NCBI GenBank assembly: GCA_016179225.1
Contig: JACORV010000012.1
Span: forward strand, 1-48,969
DNA: 48,969 bases
Source: Gemmatimonadota bacterium
GTDB taxonomy: Bacteria > Gemmatimonadota > Gemmatimonadetes > Gemmatimonadales > JACORV01
Reading direction: 5' to 3'
A program made the position numbers and the translations under genes. This document shows, piece after piece, positions 45,032 through 48,969 of the stretch (positions are counted from its first letter, which is position 1; each line of letters starts with the position of its first letter). The notes beneath the pieces were generated by a model, which saw only the letters and a program-made list of their open reading frames with translations, ran no database searches and was not told the DNA's origin.

Positions 45032-45508
45032 CTATCCGGGCCGCCCCGGCTCTTCCGTGGACGCCCCCGAGAACCGCTGGCCCAGCGTTGCCAGCGACGA
45101 CCCGAAATCCGCGACGCTCAGCTTCCGCCGGTCGAGGTCGGCCGCCTTGGCGCGGAGCTCCTCGAGCCCCGCGCGGGTCTCGGCCTGGAGGCTGTCGGCG
45201 CGCCGGGCGAGCTCCGCCATCACCTGGTCGAGGAGCTGGGTGACCCGCTCCGCGTGCGCCTGCTGGCGCCGCGAGAGGTCGTCGAGCTGGGCGGTGACGC
45301 GCTGCGACATCTCGTCAATCTTGCGCTCGATCCGGCGCTCGAGCTCGGCCAGGCTGCGGTCGACCCGCTGCTCCAGCTCGGCCGTCCGCGTCGCCGCCGC
45401 CTGCCGGTCGTTCGTGAGCGCCTGATCGAGACGCGCCATGTCCGCACCGAACAGGATCTGGCGGACGGTGTCGAGCTCGGAAGGCGATGGTCCAGGTGAA
45501 GTCGTCAC
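45032..45508 (-). CDS. Coiled-coil protein of unknown function
   Basis: 158 aa, heptad-rich ALTNDRQAAATRTAELEQRVDRSLAELERRIERKIDEMSQRVTAQLDDLSRRQQ. Confidence 0.6.
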   Translation of the reverse strand: MTTSPGPSPSELDTVRQILFGADMARLDQALTNDRQAAATRTAELEQRVDRSLAELERRIERKIDEMSQRVTAQLDDLSRRQQAHAERVTQLLDQVMAELARRADSLQAETRAGLEELRAKAADLDRRKLSVADFGSSLATLGQRFSGASTEEPGRPG

Positions 45509-45569
45509 GCAGGCCGCTCCGACGAAAAGTGCCCAATGTTAGCGCGGGGCACCCGAGCCCGCCAGGGCT

Positions 45570-46775
45570 TCATCCGGCCCTCACGTCCAGACAGATCAGG
45601 TCCCGCTGGGGCTCCGCCGGTGTGACCTCGGGACCGCGCTCGTGCAGTACGACGTTGATCTCGCTGCGCACGCCGAAGCGGCCGGGGAGATACACGCCCG
45701 GCTCGACGGAGAACCCGACTCCGGGAAGGAGCTTGCGATCGTCGTGGGTCTCGAAGTTGTCGAGGTGCGGGCCCGAGCCGTGCAGCTCGCGGTCGATCGA
45801 GTGCCCGGTGCGGTGCACGAAATACTCCCCGAAGCCCGCGTTGGCGATCACCTTCCGGGCCGCGTCGTCCAGCTCGGCGCCGGTGACCGACCACCCCTCC
45901 CGCCACTTGTCGGCGAGCAGCGCCACCGCGCGGTCGCGTGCGTCGCGCACCACCTCGAAGACGCGCGTCACGTCGGCAGGCGGCGACGTCCCGAGGAAAG
46001 CCATCCAGGTCTGGTCCGCGTACACCGCCTCCAGCGACACGCCCGCCCACAGGTCGAGCAGCAGCACCTCGCCCGGCTGGATGGCCGTGTCGGAGAGGGC
46101 GGTCGGCTCGTGATGGGGATTGGCGGAGTGTTCGCCGGTCGCGACGATCGGGGGGGCGTCGGTGTGCAGCCCCGACCGCTCGAACGCCTCGAGCACCCAG
46201 CGCTGGAGACCCTGCTCCGTCGGCATCATACCTTCGGCGAACCAGTCGCGCACCCGCTCGAATCCGGCCAGAGCGATCTCGCGGATCAGCTCCGCGGCCC
46301 GCCGATGGCCCTCAAGCTCGGCCTCACTCCAGCGCGCCGCGATCGCGGTGACCAGCTCGGAGGAGGTCACCACCTCGGCCCCCGAGGCCCGGACCAGCTC
46401 GACCACGCCCGCCGGCACCCGATCGAGGTAGGGCACGGCGTCCTTCGCCGAGTATTCCATCGCGATGCGCTTGCCCGAGAGTACTGCGCCCAGCTCGCGC
46501 TCCAGCTCCCGCCACGATGCGTAGGTGCGGACGTCGCCCGGGAACCCGTCGACCCGATGGACCTCGATCTTGTGCGCGATCGCCGTCGGCCGCCCCACGG
46601 CCGGGATGAAGACGAACAGGCGCCGGGTCGCCAGCCCGCCGAGCCCGAGCACCCGCGTCGCGACCGGGTTGAGCCCATGGAAGTCGAACAGGAGCCAGCC
46701 GTCACAGCGCAGATCGGGCAGGATCCTGCGGATTTGCACCAGCGTCTCGGGCGTCAGGTGCTCGGTCACACTCAT
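45570..46775 (-). CDS. M24-family peptidase (Xaa-Pro aminopeptidase-like)
   Basis: MSVTEHLTPETLVQIRRILPDLRCDGWLLFDFHGLNP...LLLDLWAGVSLEAVYADQTWMAFLG...HRTGHSIDRELHGSGPHLDNFETHD...FSVEPGVYLPGRFGVRSEINVVL; 4-nt ATGA overlap with upstream CDS. Confidence 0.88.
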   Translation of the reverse strand: MSVTEHLTPETLVQIRRILPDLRCDGWLLFDFHGLNPVATRVLGLGGLATRRLFVFIPAVGRPTAIAHKIEVHRVDGFPGDVRTYASWRELERELGAVLSGKRIAMEYSAKDAVPYLDRVPAGVVELVRASGAEVVTSSELVTAIAARWSEAELEGHRRAAELIREIALAGFERVRDWFAEGMMPTEQGLQRWVLEAFERSGLHTDAPPIVATGEHSANPHHEPTALSDTAIQPGEVLLLDLWAGVSLEAVYADQTWMAFLGTSPPADVTRVFEVVRDARDRAVALLADKWREGWSVTGAELDDAARKVIANAGFGEYFVHRTGHSIDRELHGSGPHLDNFETHDDRKLLPGVGFSVEPGVYLPGRFGVRSEINVVLHERGPEVTPAEPQRDLICLDVRAG

Positions 46776-47431
46776 CGGGTGCCTTGCGCCGAGGGGGTGA
46801 GGGTCGAGCGCCACTCGCAGCGCGCGTCGCCGCGTGCCACGCATCGGCTGTGGGTCATCGCGCCGTCGAACTCCACGAGCTGCCGGAGCAGCTCGGCGAA
46901 GGCGGCTGAAAAGAACGCGCACGCCGCGCCGTCGGGCGTGGCCCGCACCGGCAGCGTGTGGGAGATCAGCGCTACCGTCGCGCCGCCGTCCCGCGCCAGT
47001 GTCGCCGCGAACACCTCGGCGGCGGCGCGGCGCGAGGCCCGGAACCCGACGGCGCGGCGCAGGAAGCGCGGCAGGCGGCGTGCGCTCCAGCGCGTGGTGA
47101 GCGCGAGTCGCCGGACCGCGTGTCGCGCAGCGCGGCGCCCGCCGTCCGCGAACACCAGCGCGGCATCGGTCCGCCGGCTCGCGAGGCGAAGGATCTGCTC
47201 GGCCTCCTCGGCGCGCACCGGCCCGTCGCGCCGCACCACGATCTCGTACCGGCCGATCTGCGCGGCGACCGTCTCGGAAAGGCCCAGTCGCTTCTTGAGC
47301 AGCTCATCCACGTACTCGGCCACCTCTTCGTCGCTGGGAGAGTCGAGGTTCCGCATCGCCTCGAGAACGGCGAGCGGGATGATGCTGTGAGCCTCGAAAA
47401 GGTCGCGTTGCGTCACGGCGTGCGCGCCCAA
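46772..47431 (-). CDS. Conserved-looking protein with possible V4R-like C-terminus
   Basis: 219 aa; C-term EFDGAMTHSRCVARGDARCEWRST resembles the Cys...GxxxC ending of V4R-type domains; translationally coupled to the M24 peptidase. Confidence 0.5.
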   Translation of the reverse strand: MGAHAVTQRDLFEAHSIIPLAVLEAMRNLDSPSDEEVAEYVDELLKKRLGLSETVAAQIGRYEIVVRRDGPVRAEEAEQILRLASRRTDAALVFADGGRRAARHAVRRLALTTRWSARRLPRFLRRAVGFRASRRAAAEVFAATLARDGGATVALISHTLPVRATPDGAACAFFSAAFAELLRQLVEFDGAMTHSRCVARGDARCEWRSTLTPSAQGTR

Positions 47432-47504
47432 GATAGCCCGGGCGCGCGCCGGGAACCAAGGGCGGCGTTGCGGGCGCGGCGCGCGGCGCGCACTCTACGC
47501 CCGC

Positions 47505-48203
47505 ATGAGTGCGTGGCTCTCTCCCCGGGGTACGCTCGCGGCCCTAGCGGTCGGGGCCGCGGTCGCTACCGGCACCGGTTGGCGCGGCCTTGCGGTGCTC
47601 GGCGTGTTCTTCGTCTCCTCGTCGCTGCTCACCCCGGGCGGCGGCCGCCGGGAGCCGATCCAGGTCGCCGCGAACGGGGGCATCGCCGCGGCCGCCGCGC
47701 TCCTCTCCCTGGCGCGCGTCGAGTGGCAGCTGGTCTTCGCCGGCGCGCTGGCCGCCGCCGCCGCCGACACCTGGTCCACCGAGATCGGCGGGCGGAGCGA
47801 CGTCGCTCCGCGGCTCATCACCACCGGCGCCCCCGTCCCACCGGGGACATCCGGCGGCGTGACACTCCTCGGCTCGCTCGCCAGCGTGCTTGGCGCGGCG
47901 CTCGTCGCCACCACGGCCACAGTCCTCGAGATCGCGCCTTTGGGCGCGGCGCCCTGGATCGTGGCCGGCGGCGTCGCCGGTGGCCTGGCCGACTCCGTGC
48001 TGGGCGCCACGCTCCAGGCGCGCTACCGCTGCGCCGCGTGCGGAGCCCTGGGCGAGCGGCCTTCCCACGGGTGCGGAGGAACCGGCGTTCTGGAGGGCGG
48101 TATGAGATGGATCACCAACGACACGGTGAATCTGCTCGCCACGGCCGTCGGCGCCGCCGTAGCGTCCGCACCTGTCGCACTGCAGCGGGCCCCTCTAGGT
48201 TAG
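47505..48203 (+). CDS. DUF92-family membrane protein
   Basis: AADTWSTEIGGRSDVAPRLITTGAPVPPGTSGGVTLLGSLASVLGA...GLADSVLGATLQARYRCAACG...WITNDTVNLLATAVGA; DUF92/TMEM19 signature. Confidence 0.88.
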   Translation: MSAWLSPRGTLAALAVGAAVATGTGWRGLAVLGVFFVSSSLLTPGGGRREPIQVAANGGIAAAAALLSLARVEWQLVFAGALAAAAADTWSTEIGGRSDVAPRLITTGAPVPPGTSGGVTLLGSLASVLGAALVATTATVLEIAPLGAAPWIVAGGVAGGLADSVLGATLQARYRCAACGALGERPSHGCGGTGVLEGGMRWITNDTVNLLATAVGAAVASAPVALQRAPLG

Positions 48204-48250
48204 GCGCTGACCGACCTCGGAGCCGTTACGATCGCCATCCTCATCGCCTC

Positions 48251-48969
48251 GTGAGCGACTACGACGTTTTGGTGGTCGGCGGCGGCCCCGCCGGCGCCGC
48301 CACCGCCACGTACGCGGCGCGCGCCGGCCTGCGCGTGCTGCTGGTCGATCGCGCCGTGTTCCCCCGACACAAGGCGTGCGCCGAATACCTGAGTCCCGAG
48401 GCGTCGCGCGACCTCGAGGCCCTCGGCGTGCTCGAGGAGGTGGAGGCGGCGGGCGCCAAGAAGCTGACCGGGTTTCGGCTGGTCTCGGACGACGGCGCGG
48501 ACGTCGTTGGGCGGTTCGCGGGGAGCCACCGGTTCGTGCCGTTCCGCCCCTACGGTCTCGCCCTCCCGCGTGCCACCCTGGACAGCATCGTGCTGGGCGC
48601 GGCGGCCCGCGCCGGCGCCGACGTGCGCCAGGGGGTCACGGTCGAGCGCTTGCTGGTGGAAGACGGTGTGGTGCGCGGCGCGCTGCTCCGCGAGGGGCGG
48701 CGCCGCCTCGAGCTGCGCGCCCGCGCGGTCGTGGGCGCCGACGGCCTCCGATCGGTCGTGGCGCGCGCGCTCGGGCTCGCCCGCTGGGGATCGCCGCGGC
48801 GACTTTCCCTCGTGGCCCACCTGGCGGATGTGGCCGGCCTGGCCGACTACGGCGAGATGTTCGCCGGGGACGGGCGCTACGTGGGGATCGCCCCCATCGG
48901 CGGCGGCTACGCCAACGTCGCGGCGGTCCTGCCGGACACCGACGCGGCCGCGATCGCGCAAAACCCGAC
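48251..48969 (+). CDS. Geranylgeranyl-reductase-family FAD-dependent oxidoreductase (truncated by window edge)
   Basis: GTG start: MSDYDVLVVGGGPAGAATATYAARAGLRVLLVDRAVFPRHKACAEYLSPEASRDLEALG...VVGADGLRSVVARALGL. Confidence 0.85.
   Translation, partial: MSDYDVLVVGGGPAGAATATYAARAGLRVLLVDRAVFPRHKACAEYLSPEASRDLEALGVLEEVEAAGAKKLTGFRLVSDDGADVVGRFAGSHRFVPFRPYGLALPRATLDSIVLGAAARAGADVRQGVTVERLLVEDGVVRGALLREGRRRLELRARAVVGADGLRSVVARALGLARWGSPRRLSLVAHLADVAGLADYGEMFAGDGRYVGIAPIGGGYANVAAVLPDTDAAAIAQNP

Noticed and set aside
1-48969. tRNA, rRNA, prophage or photosynthesis (bch/puf) genes
   Set aside because: None recognised; PCP_red-like domains alone do not indicate phototrophy.

Overview
High-GC bacterial chromosomal window, Gemmatimonadota-like by gene content (inference only). 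Main contents:
- A translationally coupled haem-biosynthesis operon: hemA-hemC-hemQ(+Rieske)-hemH-hemY-mrp-PCP_red-ferredoxin-hemD-hemB-[Ser/Thr kinase]-hemE-hemL. It covers all steps from glutamyl-tRNA to haem by the coproporphyrin-dependent route.
- A tandem universal-stress-type protein and a radical SAM/SPASM protein.
- A cytochrome bd-like subunit I without a CydB, three c-type cytochrome proteins, a cupredoxin-like lipoprotein, an aa3-type oxidase (coxBAC plus small subunits), and haem O/A synthases.
- A minus-strand outer-membrane cluster: TonB-dependent receptor, very large secreted protein, PorV-like protein, GWxTD protein, Ig-like lipoprotein.
- M24 peptidase, DUF92 and geranylgeranyl-reductase-like genes at the right edge.

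Most notable observations:
1. The kinase gene interrupts the hemB/hemE junction and is flanked by a perfect 48-bp direct duplication of that junction, which rebuilds the coupled GTGA stop/start for hemE.
2. Four copies of a BchB/ChlB C-terminal-like (PCP_red-like) domain occur in three different proteins of the haem/oxidase region, two of them inside a USP-type protein.
3. HemQ is fused to a Rieske domain.
4. Two MITE-like elements with CTAGTGCCG... termini bracket a DUF420 gene. Each supplies the TAG stop codon of the upstream gene, and one is built of four TGAA/TTCA hairpins.

No tRNA, rRNA or CRISPR was recognised. All homology statements are by-eye motif recognition; no search was run.
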